Shown here piece after piece: positions 22,769-34,382 of a stretch of 64,000 nucleotides of DNA. A model generated the notes under the pieces. The model had not been told where the DNA came from, did no database searches, and saw only the letters and a list, made by a program, of their open reading frames with translations. Both the position numbers and the translations under genes were made by a program. Position 1 is the stretch's first letter; each line of letters opens with the position of its first letter. This DNA is from Oidiodendron maius Zn (taxonomy: Eukaryota; Ascomycota; Leotiomycetes; Myxotrichaceae). The DNA lies in contig KN832883.1 in assembly GCA_000827325.1 (NCBI GenBank), positions 146,867 to 210,866 of the forward strand. The letters are read 5' to 3'.

Positions 22769-25334
22769 CTACACCCCCGAGTCGTCCTGCAAATAAATTT
22801 CCGTCGGCGTATACGCATCCCACTTCACACAGGTATCTTCAAAAGCTTCTTTATCCGCGAGGGCCATCGTGATTTGGCTCGGAGACTCCACAAATTGCAA
22901 CCCCAATCCCTCAGATGCATGCCAGGCGATGTGGCAATGCATGATCCAAGCCCCGGGGTTATCTTTTTTAAACGCTATGGCTAGATAGCCGTTGGCAGGC
23001 AAGGAGGCCACGTCTCGACGCGGCGGATTTACAAGGTTCAATTCACTGGTTGCGAGATCGAATGCCCCTTCTGCTTGGCCAATCACCCAGAAGTCGTGAC
23101 CGTGGAGGTGGATTGGGTGTGAGAGCCTAATAATAGGAAGCTATTAAAATGTTTGCCTAAGGTATTGGAGACTGGCTTACCCAATGCCGCTTTCGTCTTT
23201 GATGACATAGACAGTCCATTCATCAGATGGATTGGTTTGCTAGATGACCGTCAGTATCGCGAGTAGGAATGACGAAAATTGGAATCCTACCTCGACAGAT
23301 ACCACATTGTATTCGGTAGGGAACGTTGACTGGTTGTTTACGACACGAAGAGTTGTTGGATCGGACCAATTCATGTAAAGACTGCTACTGTTGATAGTCC
23401 ACATGAAATAACTTTCGAAGACAAAACTTAAAGTCTCTTGTGTGACTTCGGAGAAATTTCCAACATTCATCGCCAAGTGCGGGACGAGATTGCTCAGTGG
23501 TTCATCGGCGCAATTGGATGTAATGGTGATGTCTGAAGTAGTGACCGGATCTACCGTGCTGCTCGCATCATATCTTATAATTCCTGTCATATCATCGGCA
23601 TTCTGGTTGGCAGCACATGCAGCCTGCCAACCGGATCGAAGCCAATAGTCACCAGGTTCAGCGTTTGCTTCGACAATGAGATCATAGCGCTGTCCTTCAC
23701 CAATCACAATACTATTAGTCTCATAAGGTACGATAGGTACCAAGTCATTGGCGATGACTGTGAGATTGTGTCCATCAATAGAAAATTGGAAATGCCCCTC
23801 AATGGCTACGTTAATCAATCGAATTCTGTACCTTTTCCCAGGTACAAAAACAGTTTCGAATTTCTTACCACCTCCAACACAGTTCGGATCGACAGATGCT
23901 GAGCAATTGTAGGTATTAGTGCCGTTGACTAATCCACCGTCCAGAGATGGAGGGCCAGCGGCTCGTGCGCTGTCCCATAATGAGAATGCCGATGTATGAG
24001 ACCAGTCAGAAAGGAACAACAAGCCGAGGTCCTCGTCGTAGTTAGCTGTTGCTGGTCCGTTAAGAATCAAAGGGCCAAAGAGGCCATCTGCGTACTGAAG
24101 ACTAAAGTGAGAGTGATACCAAGTAGAGCCATATTGAGTTGCTCGGAATCTATAAGTCATGGTTCCGCCAGGCGCGATTGGGCATTGAGTAACACCAGGA
24201 ACCCCGTCATACTCGGAGGAACCTAACTGTCGCAGGCCATGCCAATGGATCGAAGTTCCATTATGCTGTAGATTGTTCACGACATGGATTATAAGATTGT
24301 CACCCCAATCAGCGATTATGGCCGGGCCCGGAATAGTGCCGTTAAATGTCAGAGTATACCTTTCGTAGCCATCAGGAGCAAGTGTCGTGTTTTCAATTGA
24401 CAGCCAGTATTCTACCTGCCGTTAGTGGTGCCTTTGATTGATGGAGATGTTCTACCTCTTGTAACTCCTGTGTCTGGCACGGTAGAGTACCAGTCAGTGT
24501 CGATCGAGTAATTTCCCCAGCATTGTCTCGAAGTGGGGGTATTTTCACAGTAGTTGCTGCACTGGGCTCCACAAGATGTTGTTGAAGTAGTTGTTGAAGA
24601 GATTGTAGTTGTGGTGCTGGTAGAAGATGAGTTGTCGAACGTTGCTGTTGCAGAGGATATCGTGGTCCAAATGGTTGAAGAATGATTTGAACTTGACTGA
24701 GAAGTTCTGGTGATAGTCAAAAGAGTGGATGAGGAGACATAGGCAGGGGGCTTGGAGGATGTCAGAGGAGGCGAAATATTTCCGGCACTCGACAAAGATA
24801 GTTTGCTCGACACAATTGTGGGGTTCTAGTATTACTAGTAAGCTTAATTGGGCGGGAAGAGGAAACATTTGCCCACCAAGGTATTTGGTCCAGATACCGT
24901 GGAGTAAATAAAAGTACTATATGTGCTTCATTTGTATTTCAGTATTAGGTGTCGAAAATTCAGAGGCAGAAGATACGGATAGAAAACCTTTGGAAGAACT
25001 CTTACCTGGATTTCGAAACGGTGCTATGACCAGAACCAAGTTCTGAGGTGGAAAGAGTAGGAATGGAAAGAGTAGGAATTCCGGAGTTAAAATTAGATGA
25101 CTGTCTAACAGACGCCGGAAAGGTACCAGAAATGTCTGGGGGGATATTAGATGAAGGGGATTGTGGTGTTGGAACTGAAGTTGAGTGGATTAAACTTGAA
25201 GCCGATGTTGTAGGACACGTAACAAAGATTGACGTTCTAGTGATAGTGACTATTTTGTCCTGAAGGATAGCATCAACACTGGAAAAGAAAGCAAAAGCTG
25301 CCCAGGCCGGCAAAACAGACTTAAAGATCAACAT
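22769..25334 (-). CDS. Laccase 2 with long Ser/Thr-rich N-terminal extension
   Basis: Minus-strand exons are 25334-25006, 24825-24456, 24411-23291, 23239-23181 and 23126-22769. Exon 1 does not join exon 2 in frame directly. A 19 nt microexon at 24916-24898, with its own GT/AG borders, restores the frame and gives 751 residues. That microexon is tentative. The signal peptide is MLIFKSVLPAWAAFAFFSSVDA. About 170 residues of Ser/Thr/Pro-rich sequence follow, with a repeated TITRTS motif and a CGAQCSNYC cluster. The laccase core then starts at CWGNYSID. The copper clusters are HWHGLRQ, WYHSHFS, HPIHLHGHDFW and HCHIAWHASEGL. The chain ends in the classical DSGV. A heavily O-glycosylated stalk of this size is unusual for a laccase (normally 560-620 residues) and could tether the enzyme to the wall or spread it from the surface. 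Confidence 0.85.
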
Positions 25335-26324
25335 CGCAAGAGGAAATGTTACGTGGAAAAGTTAACGAGCGTAAATATAAAAAATTAAGAGCATGAGAGA
25401 GAGATGTTGCTGGAGAGAAATCACCGGGTAGAGGACAACAAGCTGCATATGTAAAGAAAGAATGGGACATCTCAGGAGCGGCCATGAGAGTCGTACCTTT
25501 TCGGTGAAAACTGCTGACTTCAAGTGGGTGACGTTTGCTTTGACCTATTGCAGCATGCACAGACTCTTTTCACACAGTCTGGATCCGGGCTTGAAAGTAT
25601 CCTACCGCGACCAGTTCGTATAGGTCTGAGCACAAATCAATATCTCTCATTGGCTGCAAGTAGTCTATCGTAGAGCTCGGACCACGAATTTGTCTTAGCA
25701 TCGAGCCGGGGAGAGCAATAAATAGCGAGCTATCGAGCTAGGAATAGGCCTTCTATTATCATCCATCTGGCTGAATCCGCACAAGTCCTTCATCTGTTTC
25801 CGAAAGAGCACACCCCCGATCGGAGGATCTAAATTTGGGCAAGGTTTATCTGATACGAGAAATCTTCTGTTCCGACTTATACTCCCCATGTTCTTAATGG
25901 AGCATACTAGAGCAGATGGTCCGATAAACGGAGCTTGTGATAGTGGAGACTGTAGGCTCGAAAGGGAAAAAAAGGAAGGAACACTGCTCAGAGTGCCTCC
26001 ACGTTCGTCTGTTGATGATGTCTCTTCTTGAATTTTTATTATTAAATGTTTTTTTTATTTTTATTTTTTTAAAAAAGTGTGATACTCACTGGGGATCAAT
26101 TAAACCCTGTCTACTTTGAGTTGGTTTTGTCATTAGTCCACTCTACTAACACCGGGTTATAGCCTCGTCTTCGTGCATGGGCCTCCTATTGGGGTGTGTA
26201 CGAGTAGTGTGCGTAATGTCTTAAGCCCATCGCCATGCATGCGTTCACTGGCTTCACAAATATTCATGTTTAGCGTTTCGTTGCCCCAAGACGCGAGGGA
26301 CCAAGGGTACATGGCAAGTATGCC
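25335..26324. other. Intergenic gap upstream of laccase 2
   Basis: About 1 kb that should hold the laccase 2 promoter at its left end. 26040-26085 is a T-rich tract. No gene or repeat was recognised. Confidence 0.35.
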
Positions 26325-26657
26325 AAAGCGACCTAGGCTCTCCCATGTGAATGTACGACGCTCGGTCAATTGGGCGAACTTTCGTTTGCCGATAACTCCC
26401 GCTCAAATCATAGTGTAATGTCTCCGCCACGAGTCTGCTCGCATGCACCGAATCGCCGTTACCCACAAGGTGGCCACATTTGCACAGGTACCATCGTCTG
26501 CTGGCTGCAACGATCCAATTACGTGTGTGAACCCAGCCACTTGGAAAGCGGCCGCGAGATGGAGGCCCTCCTCTGCAAAATTCTCCGCCGCCACCTTTCT
26601 TAACTCGTCTGAGCCGCACAGTGCTGCGTACACTGTCGCACTAATCCCGGGTAACAC
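26325..26657 (-). pseudogene. Fragment of a CHAT-domain (caspase-like) protein
   Basis: Minus strand: NFAEEGLHLAAAFQVAGFTH, VIGSLQPADDGTCANVAT, then in another frame RPIDRASYIHMGEP. Fungal CHAT proteins have the order ACxT...DE.IHL.sAFQLAGF.HVIGTLW...D, ending P..WA.YIHMG, so this is the last third of the domain. The catalytic Cys segment is changed (AALCGSDELRKVAAENF) and the frame is broken at least once. CHAT-TPR proteins act in fungal immunity-like and cell-death pathways. The fragment is a relic of a host gene. Confidence 0.6.
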
Positions 26658-27204
26658 TCAACAGAATTTATACCGAACCCCATAGTAGTCGAAGAGGTCT
26701 GTTACAGGGTTCAAATAACTGTTTTTTACTTGAGGTAACAGATTTCTCATTATGCCATATATTCTAGCTGGATTGGGCCGTCAAATGGTTACCAAATGCA
26801 ACCTGATTACGATTAGGGCCATGCAACTTGATGAGGTTCCCCACATATGTCCAGGCATATCATTTACGAATCAAAAAGGCTTATTTATCCTTTCGGTACA
26901 AGTCTCCCCGTTCTACTTTACAGGCCCAACTGCAGCCTGAATTCTATCAATTCACGGAACTGGTCCAGAGATACCATATCGACTGAATCAGTAACACGGA
27001 CCTAAATCACGAGCAAATTCCGCTCCATGAACTCTCTACATCTCATGACCCTATCCAAATTCTTCTCAACTCTGAGAAATCCAAGTTTGTCACCATAAAG
27101 TGTCTTTTGGCAAGCACAGCATGCGCGACGGAAACTAGGTTCTCATATTGAACACTCCACTTAGAGTCTCCTCAAACTGTTTGCGATAGTGGGAACACTT
27201 GCCT
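26658..27204. other. Gap between CHAT and SDR relics
   Basis: Nothing gene-like was recognised. Fragments of the SDR relic may reach into the right part of this stretch, but I could not align them. Confidence 0.3.
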
Positions 27205-27860
27205 TCAGCCATTGAAAGATTGCACACTCAGCTTCCACCTTGCTAGCAGCATCCACAGTGGCGCCATCTACGTTTGGTTTCCAAGCTCGCTCTGCAGCTT
27301 CATTATTGAAGGTGTTCGCGATAATTGTAAATCTTTGATAGGTTTAGGCAGCGTTGCGGCAAATGATGATGACGTATATACAAATAGCTTCATACTAGGT
27401 TCCATCACTGACGCCATTAGTGCGTTGAGAGCGTCATTGACAGTTCTCATACCGCAATATTAGGGTCCGTAGAGCCGCTCATATCGCTCGCAACATGGAC
27501 GAAACCGGAAGCACATATCAATCGATGAGTTAGTAGGGTACTTGCCAATAATAGTGCGGAAATTGATGAAGCACCCTTGACGGCCTCATCAAAAACGCTT
27601 TCGGCTGCCATGTCTGGCACCTCAATCAGCTCGAAGTTATCCGAGCCATACTTCGAATTAAAATATTCCCGTACCAACTCATTTTTCTGCACGCTTCGTA
27701 TCATCCCACGCACTCTGTAGCCTGCGGCAAGAGCCTGGTCCGCGACATGGGAGCCAATGAAGCCATTGGCTCCTGACACGACGACGAAGCTGCCGAAAGA
27801 GACTGCGGGTTCTCTAATTCCTGGAATAGTCATTATAACGTACCAATGCATTGAAATATA
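27205..27860 (-). pseudogene. N-terminal half of an extended SDR (aldehyde-reductase-like)
   Basis: Minus strand: VVVSGANGFIGSHVADQAL is an intact Rossmann GxxGxxG with family-typical context. It continues YRVRGMIRSVQKNE, FELIEVPDM, ASGFVHVASDMSGSTDP, RTVNDALNALMASVMEPS, and FVYTSSSFAATLPKP (the catalytic Ser region). In a further frame come DGATVDAASKVEAE (the catalytic YxxxK has become a variant V-D-A-A-S-K) and FQWLKASVPTIANS. At least two frame changes and an odd 20-residue insertion show decay. The relic stops where the PSFV...HVDDVA half should follow, and a fragment of that half sits at 14170-14405 on the same strand. Confidence 0.7.
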
Positions 27861-29526
27861 TATATACACTGACTTTACATCACTTTGTCATAGCTGTGGT
27901 AAAAGGTATGAGGAGGAACTGAGGTTAATATGTGGCGAAATGTCAGATATCGTTAGTCAGACAATTATAGAAGCCCGGTTTTGTTCTCGGATCACCCGTA
28001 CCTGGTATCTTGTCTCCTTGGCATATGCAACTGGCTTATGCTAAGCCCTCTGGTTCAAGCGATTCTGCAACCTTTTCCTCTGGGTAGGGCTCGTAATACC
28101 GGTCCAATCGTCGCTTGAATTCCTTAGATCTGGAATATGGTGGGTTTTGGAGAAGGCTAGCCCCCGGAAAGCACGGTCACTGCTGGTTGCAAGTTGTTCA
28201 TTGCTAGCGAAAGCGTTTCAATTGCAACAGCGTGGAGCAGGACAAAGTGCTAGCTTACGACGATCCGCTAATATGCCGGTTTAGTCCATTATCTCTTTGT
28301 AGTAAATAACAGCCCCCACTCGTGGATAGTCAGGTGTTTTGTTGCATATCGCAGTGTTATCTCCGACGCGCAATAAAGCCCGAAGCTGGACTAGGTTAAT
28401 ATAAGGGGGAAACTAGCAGGCCCCGGTATTTCTATGGGAAATATAAAGAATCACCTATTTCCAAAGTTCGGTGAAATTGCCAGCTTGCCGTATTTCTACG
28501 TCTTCACAAATAATGATGGAAGTTAAATCGTCATGTAAATCTGCGGAAGCCCAACTTTAGGCTCCATGTATATAACTCTGAGGAGGCCCGGCTTGCCTTG
28601 TATTATATTATACAGGGCCCAAATAATGGCCAATGGCAGAGTCCCTCTGTTTTGTTGAGTCAAAGTTGATTAACAAACAACCCTCATAGGGTCGTGTTCT
28701 TATATAATTGCAGCTGCCGTCCATGGCACTGGCTTCAATATTTGGAACCGCCAATCGTTAAGAAACTATGCTATTTTTTAGGCAGTCTTCATGCTAAAAA
28801 GCTTTACGAGGAAAGATAGCAAGGATGTAGGTCAGCCTAGGATTTAATGGTCCTTGAAATTTTAGGCGCCCAGATCTGGTGATGCTGATTTGTGTTAATG
28901 TCAGGCGTCGACCCGTTCCGCCGAGACCGGATTCTGTTGTAGTTGCGCTTCTCAGCCAGCCACCAATTACCTACTCATAGTCTATATTTGGCCAGCTTTG
29001 CTTCAACTGGAGCATCAGGGCTGTCACGCTCGTAGCGCCACCTCCGTAAAGGCGGGCTCTCCGATTGGCGCAGAAGTGAGAAATTTTACGCTGAGCCAAG
29101 GCAGACATTCTTAGCAACATGTGACTTGGGATTGTTCTCTGAATCGAGTAATTTGACGAATAACCTTAGGTTTTGATCAAATTGCGCTTTCCAAATTGTT
29201 CCGAAATTCACGCATTGCACAAAGTTGGCGTTTCTAGTGCTTCAGCCCCATTCCAATATTTTAGTACCAAAGCCGCGGCACAACTTAGTAATGTCTCCTA
29301 GTGGACAGCCTTGTCTCATGATTTCCTATGGCTGTGCAAATAAGTAAGGCTTAATACTGCCTGATTATTCAGAGCATTTTAGAGGCAGGATGGAATGTAT
29401 TAGGAATAAGGGTCTGATCAAGGTATAAGAAACAGCGCTTTTCTACTCTGTTTTCTATATCTGCATCTATTCAACAGTTTTCTACCTTCTCCCCCAAAGA
29501 AACTTCATTGACCTACGAGTTTCGCA
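27861..29526. other. Gap of 1.7 kb without a recognised gene
   Basis: No supported frame or repeat. A TATAAG box at 29424-29429 and pyrimidine-rich DNA before 29527 look like the promoter of the next gene. Confidence 0.4.
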
Positions 29527-30318
29527 ATGAAAACTCTCACTCTATCTGTTCTGGCTTCTTGCCTCTTTTTAGTGCATGCCCTCCCAACATCTATTACCGC
29601 ACCTTCCACTGGTCTCCCCGGCTACGCTTGCAGCGTCCCCTCAGGGTCCACCTACACCCAAGTCGAGTATGTCGAAAATCTCTGTGGCTCCGGCCTCCAG
29701 CCCTATTACCTCGTTGTCAACCCAGAAGACAGTCTCTGGGCTTGTCTACAGGTAGACGGTTTCGTGTACGACAAAGTCCAAGCATCAACGGCTTGTTCGC
29801 TCACTGGAAGTGCCATCCAATACCATTTGCGGAAACCAGTCGATTTACTATGGAGCTGTGGACCCGGAACTTACAACGGGTTTGTTTACGATGATGTCTA
29901 TGACGGTGGTTTCTGCTCTCTTGATAATCAAGGTCTCGAAGGCAGAGATCCATTCTATCGTATCCGCGAACCGGTCGACGGATTAGCATCTTGCGCGCAG
30001 ATCACAGGGTTCGTCCACACGCAAGTGTGGAATGCCCCAGCTTGTGCGTTGGGAGGATCGTATACAATGTATACATTGAAGAAACCGGTTGATGGGCTGT
30101 GGGCTTGCGGACCGGGAACGTATAATGGGTATTCGTATGATGATGTGGTAATGAGTAATAACTGTGTGTTTGGTGAAGAGGCACCGTATTATCATTTAAG
30201 GGAGCCAGTTCCAGGAGTTTGGGTTTGCAATCCTCCTAGCGGGTTCCCTTATTCGCAAGAGAGAACCGTCGATACTTGTGAGGTTGGAGCAGAGGGGACC
30301 CAGTATTTATTGTCGTAG
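29527..30318 (+). CDS. Secreted six-repeat cysteine-pair protein
   Basis: A single exon of 263 residues. The signal peptide is MKTLTLSVLASCLFLVHALP. The mature protein is built from six tandem units of 38-45 residues, each with two cysteines: 35/53, 73/90, 111/130, 156/173, 194/213 and 234/251. The unit pattern is C, then an aromatic Y-x-x-V stretch, C, then Y-x-L-R-x-P-V-D-G-L-W immediately before the Cys of the next unit. The linkers EPVDGLA, KPVDGLW and EPVPGVW make the periodicity obvious. This implies a rod or disc of small disulfide-closed modules. I do not recognise a named family. A surface-binding or effector-like role is possible but is inference from secretion and cysteine content only. 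TATA at 29424 and a clean single frame support the start. Confidence 0.85.
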   Translation: MKTLTLSVLASCLFLVHALPTSITAPSTGLPGYACSVPSGSTYTQVEYVENLCGSGLQPYYLVVNPEDSLWACLQVDGFVYDKVQASTACSLTGSAIQYHLRKPVDLLWSCGPGTYNGFVYDDVYDGGFCSLDNQGLEGRDPFYRIREPVDGLASCAQITGFVHTQVWNAPACALGGSYTMYTLKKPVDGLWACGPGTYNGYSYDDVVMSNNCVFGEEAPYYHLREPVPGVWVCNPPSGFPYSQERTVDTCEVGAEGTQYLLS

Positions 30319-30931
30319 GCGGATGGAGTGTAGAAAGTGTGATGACTCAGTAGTTGCGGAAGAAGCGCGTGTAGCACTGGTACTAGATAGAATAGAAGAT
30401 ATAGTTTTATAACCAAAAAGCAATATTGCGTGTTAGTCAGGTTGTCTTTGACCTTTGTTCCATTGATCACGGTTCTAAGCCGGATATTAAATCATTGAAA
30501 AGCACTTTGGCCTTTGAAATAAAGTGCTCGTCTAGTCGGCGAAAGCTGGCCATGATCAGATTGAAATCGTTTCCATATGACACGGACATGTGTACAGTTT
30601 AAGGATCACTAATGGACCTTATGTCCTGCACAAAATTATACAGACCTCTATAAACCAGTACAATTAAAACTCTTTCTACCTAGATCTTATGGTCCAAATT
30701 GCACAATTAAAGGGTTGTAGTCTCAAAGCCGTTCTACCTTACATTTCAACACCAACAAAATTTGCAGTCATCATCATTTAACTAGTGCTTTACACTCTGT
30801 CAATAAATAAGCACGACTGTTACTTAAGGGAAACCTTATCTGATCATGATCGTGTACGACACATCTTTATCAGTAGAGTAGTAGCGAACTTAATGTCTAA
30901 CAGTTATGTAAAGTAGCTCTTTAAAGGATAT
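30319..30931. other. Convergent gap after the repeat protein
   Basis: About 0.6 kb between two converging genes. Nothing recognised apart from expected transcript ends. Confidence 0.35.
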
Positions 30932-33217
30932 TTAACTGTAGGACTCTTGTTGCTGGAGAATATCATTTTGAAAGCTCTGCACAATAGAATTCCAATCCAC
31001 CAAATTCATCTCTACACCCAAGTCAGGCACCGCACCTAGAAACGGATCATCCCACACAGAATTATTCTGTGATGCCTGGATGGGAACATTAGTAATATTA
31101 TCTCCCAAATCCCGAGTATATGCAGCACAAAGCTCATCAACTTGAGTTCGTGGAGTAGCTTCCCTATGCAAATTCTGCGCCTGTTTGAAAATTTTTGGTA
31201 GCGGCTGCCATAGCATGCTCTTCTTAATTTTGACGCCCGGAAGATGTATGATTCCATTTTCATTCTTAGAATCCCCAAATACTGCCTCCAGAGCTCCACG
31301 CTCGATCTATCGCAGTCCCTTCATTCCCGTTGTAAAGTTCAACGAAGAGGAAGACAATCGCGTGCCATAACATATACTTGCAAAAGAACCAACCAAATTT
31401 GGCCGATCTCTCTGGTAATTGCCGCGCCATATCGACTACTTCCGTATTACATTCTAATAGTCGCTCATTGACCTCTTCTCCACCTAGAGGGGCACGAATG
31501 CTCCGAGAATGGTTGTAGACGGTCCTCCACAACTTTGCAATCATCAGCCGCGTTCCAAGATCTACAAGGTGGTGAAGATGCAAAGATGTGTCCAGATATT
31601 TAAAATTTGTGCTCTCATATCTGATGTTTATATCTCGAACTAATTTTTCCATCTTTTCGAAGCACATAGGGGTGGTTCTATCTCGCCATAATTTCAGTTT
31701 TAGACCAACCTCTGCTACTTCAATTTTGATAAGGCTTATTGTCATCTCCGAGAAGCCAGTCCTTAGAATTAATATTTCTGTGCCAGCTACATCAATGTCC
31801 GAATCATTGACATGAAGGGGCGGCTTTGTGTCCGTAGTCGTAGGGATATTACAATCTAGACCACAATCCTCGGAGATGCGACTATCGAGCAGACAGAGTG
31901 CCCACCAAACGCGGCGACGTACTTCTATATCGACAGTACTAAGTGATAAGAGCATGCTATCGCGACGCATGCCCATAGCCTGAGCAATGCGTACGGCCAT
32001 GCCAGTCAGCATCCATGTAAGTCGAGTATCCTTACTAGGAGCAAAAGTCTACATATATTTAGTAAGTAAGGCATCCAGGAAGAATGCTTTGACAAAGAGC
32101 TATAAAGGACTCACAAGCAGCAAGATAATTGCCTGTAAAACCTCAATCTCCTGTGATGTCAAGAGGCCAGTTTTTGCGAGAGCTTGCTCCAGAGCATATC
32201 GATATCTTCTAACCAGCAACCCCCTCTCCTCGTGGTGTATGTTTAAACACTCCTCAGATGACAGCGATGTAACACTTGCAAAATAAATTGCGAAAAGTAG
32301 CGCTTCAGTTGAGGCGCCTATTCCGTTTGAATCCTTAGTGTGGCTCATGATTAAAACTTCCACAGCCGGCTTATAAATTATTTTTACTAGTATGTCTACA
32401 TTGTGAACGTAGGACTGCCATAGCAGGTTTGCGATTTCGGTTGACGGATAATAGTGTCGGAGGTCTCGCTCTAAATTCGAGCCATTGAACAGTGAGCTAC
32501 CATTGAAGCCATCGTCAGGGTCTGCTGTCTCCAGCAACTCCGAACTCAGCGACGTATAAGACAGATCGCCTTCCTCTCCTGTTTGTTGTGCGGACAGCAC
32601 TCTCTCAAAGGTTGCCACCTGTTTCTCCAATTCAAAGAAGATTGTTAGTCGCTCGAAAATCTGACCCGGCGGAAGATAACGACTGGAGGTTCTACCTGGT
32701 TTGATTTGAGACGGTTGATATACCGCGATTTCCCTTGAGACACAAAGAGTCTTCCTTCGTCGGATTGCCGGATGTCTTGTCGGGATTGGAAGAAGCGATC
32801 ACGCATCTCCCGAGGAACTAGTAGATCATCACAGTCATCATCTTCATCACCACCGTAATTGTCATTGTCATTGCTACAGCTGATGGGCGTTAGAGGATCC
32901 CTTTTACGACAATGCCTGTATTGAACGCTACTACTCGTCCCTGCTGCTACCAGCTCTTCTGCGTGACCTGCGACGGCGGGCGCCAGCGGTCGCCTAGTTA
33001 CGACCTGCTGTAGTTTCTGGCTCCTTTGTGTGCGCCGAGACGCATACACGCATGGGACATGGGATTTCTTGCAAGAAATACAGCCAACGATGGCTCGGTC
33101 GCACTTGATTTTGCGTGAGCGACACGTGAGACAGGAGTACTGGTGAGGGGCTGGCGTAATGCCTGCTGCTGACGATACTGGAGGGAGAGCGTGATGATGA
33201 CGGTAATTTTTCTTCAT
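30932..33217 (-). CDS. Zn2Cys6 transcription factor (possible late frameshift)
   Basis: Minus-strand exons are 33217-32696, 32618-32115 and 32048 to 30932. The zinc cluster CLTCRSRKIKCDRAIVG then CISCKKSHVPC has the classic C-x2-C-x6-C-x6-C-x2-C-x6-C spacing at residues 29-56. The fungal_trans middle domain is marked by YPSTEIANLLWQSYVHNVDI and DTRLTWMLTGMAVRIAQAMG. Family members are nuclear activators of catabolic or secondary pathways. In the last exon the frame DRAWSSGGS ends soon at a stop, while skipping one base near 31296 gives DRAWALEAVFGDSKNENG, which continues through MLWQPLPKIF to the stop at 30932. So the gene carries a one-base insertion, or the assembly has an error. It diverges from the nitroreductase at 34383 and is the natural candidate regulator for it. 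Confidence 0.85.
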
Positions 33218-34382
33218 GCCGGAGAATATTGATGTTCAGGTTCTGCTGATATTCCAAGCGGTTTATCCTTTGCACGAAAAGTCTTACCTGAACCCAACTT
33301 CTAACTTAAGGGGTGAGAATCAAGTGGGTCTCGGACTTTCGGACATTTCAGCCAATGAGACGACATATTGAAAGAATGGTGAAGCTTCGTTGACTTTGAC
33401 AAATTCAAGTTTGACAAGCACGCTAATTTTATCATACATCAACTGCCAGCTTACAAACTATTTACATAATGGTATGAAACTGATCTCAATACATCAGATA
33501 ATTTAAAATTAAGCGTTTGGCGTTGACAGGCTTTCGGACATTTCAACCAATGGCAGGTATCTAGCTGGAGAAACACCTTCTGAATCCCTCCCAACCGCCG
33601 CTATAAAAGACGTGGCACGTGTAGGATCTACGCGCCAGAGCTAGATGTTTTCTGGAATGGGTATTGCTGTCGTAATCTTTGTGCCCAGAGCTGGCTGAAC
33701 TAGTATCCCGCGCACCTGTGCGGTGGTGTGTTGGAACGTTTGGAATTTTGAACTTACTTAGCCATTGTCTTTTGCATTCTGCTGCGCCAGAATAAACCTA
33801 AGCAGTATTAGGTAGCGCTGTCGGGAATACAATGGGCCCAATTCTGCCTCGGCCAAGAGATGAATGCCTCACTCTGCGGCATTAGTCAATCCGTGCTAAG
33901 CTTCTCCGAAATCCCGACAAGTGAAATGTGCGCGCGATCTTATCTCCGTAGATGTGCTGCTCTCGATGACGGGCCTGAGAAAGGGACCACATCTTCCCCG
34001 ACAAATGATCCCCATCCATGATTAATCGCTATCATAGAATTGCTCAGCACTATAGAGATGATTACAGGATATAGAACGCTTGTGCAAGGTCTCTACGACT
34101 GCGGTAATTACTTCGGCTCCTGGGTTTGCCGCTCGCGGTCAGAGTGATATGGCTTGATCCGTATGCTGCCACCATACTTTTGTCCCCTGGTACAGTAGAT
34201 GATTATTAGTATCTTGTAAGCTAACATAAATGTCTTCTTACCGCTCCTCTGCTGTGACGGGCAGTTAGCAGTAGATGCGTAATATTACGACTCTTTATTT
34301 CCACCTTCACTATATTCCAATACTTAAGTCTTCTCAGCAGCCATTACAGCTGTAGCAAAATATCTCTCACTCTACCCACGCT
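33218..34382. promoter_or_regulatory. Divergent promoter of Zn2Cys6 regulator and nitroreductase, with repeated element
   Basis: A 22 bp element occurs twice in the same direction, at 33336-33357 and 33531-33552, with one mismatch. Its core is TTTCGGACATTTCA followed by CCAATG, so each copy joins a CGGA half-site to a CCAAT box. Zn2Cys6 proteins bind CGG-type half-sites, so these are candidate operator copies. Their position nearer to the regulator suggests autoregulation (inference). Confidence 0.55.
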
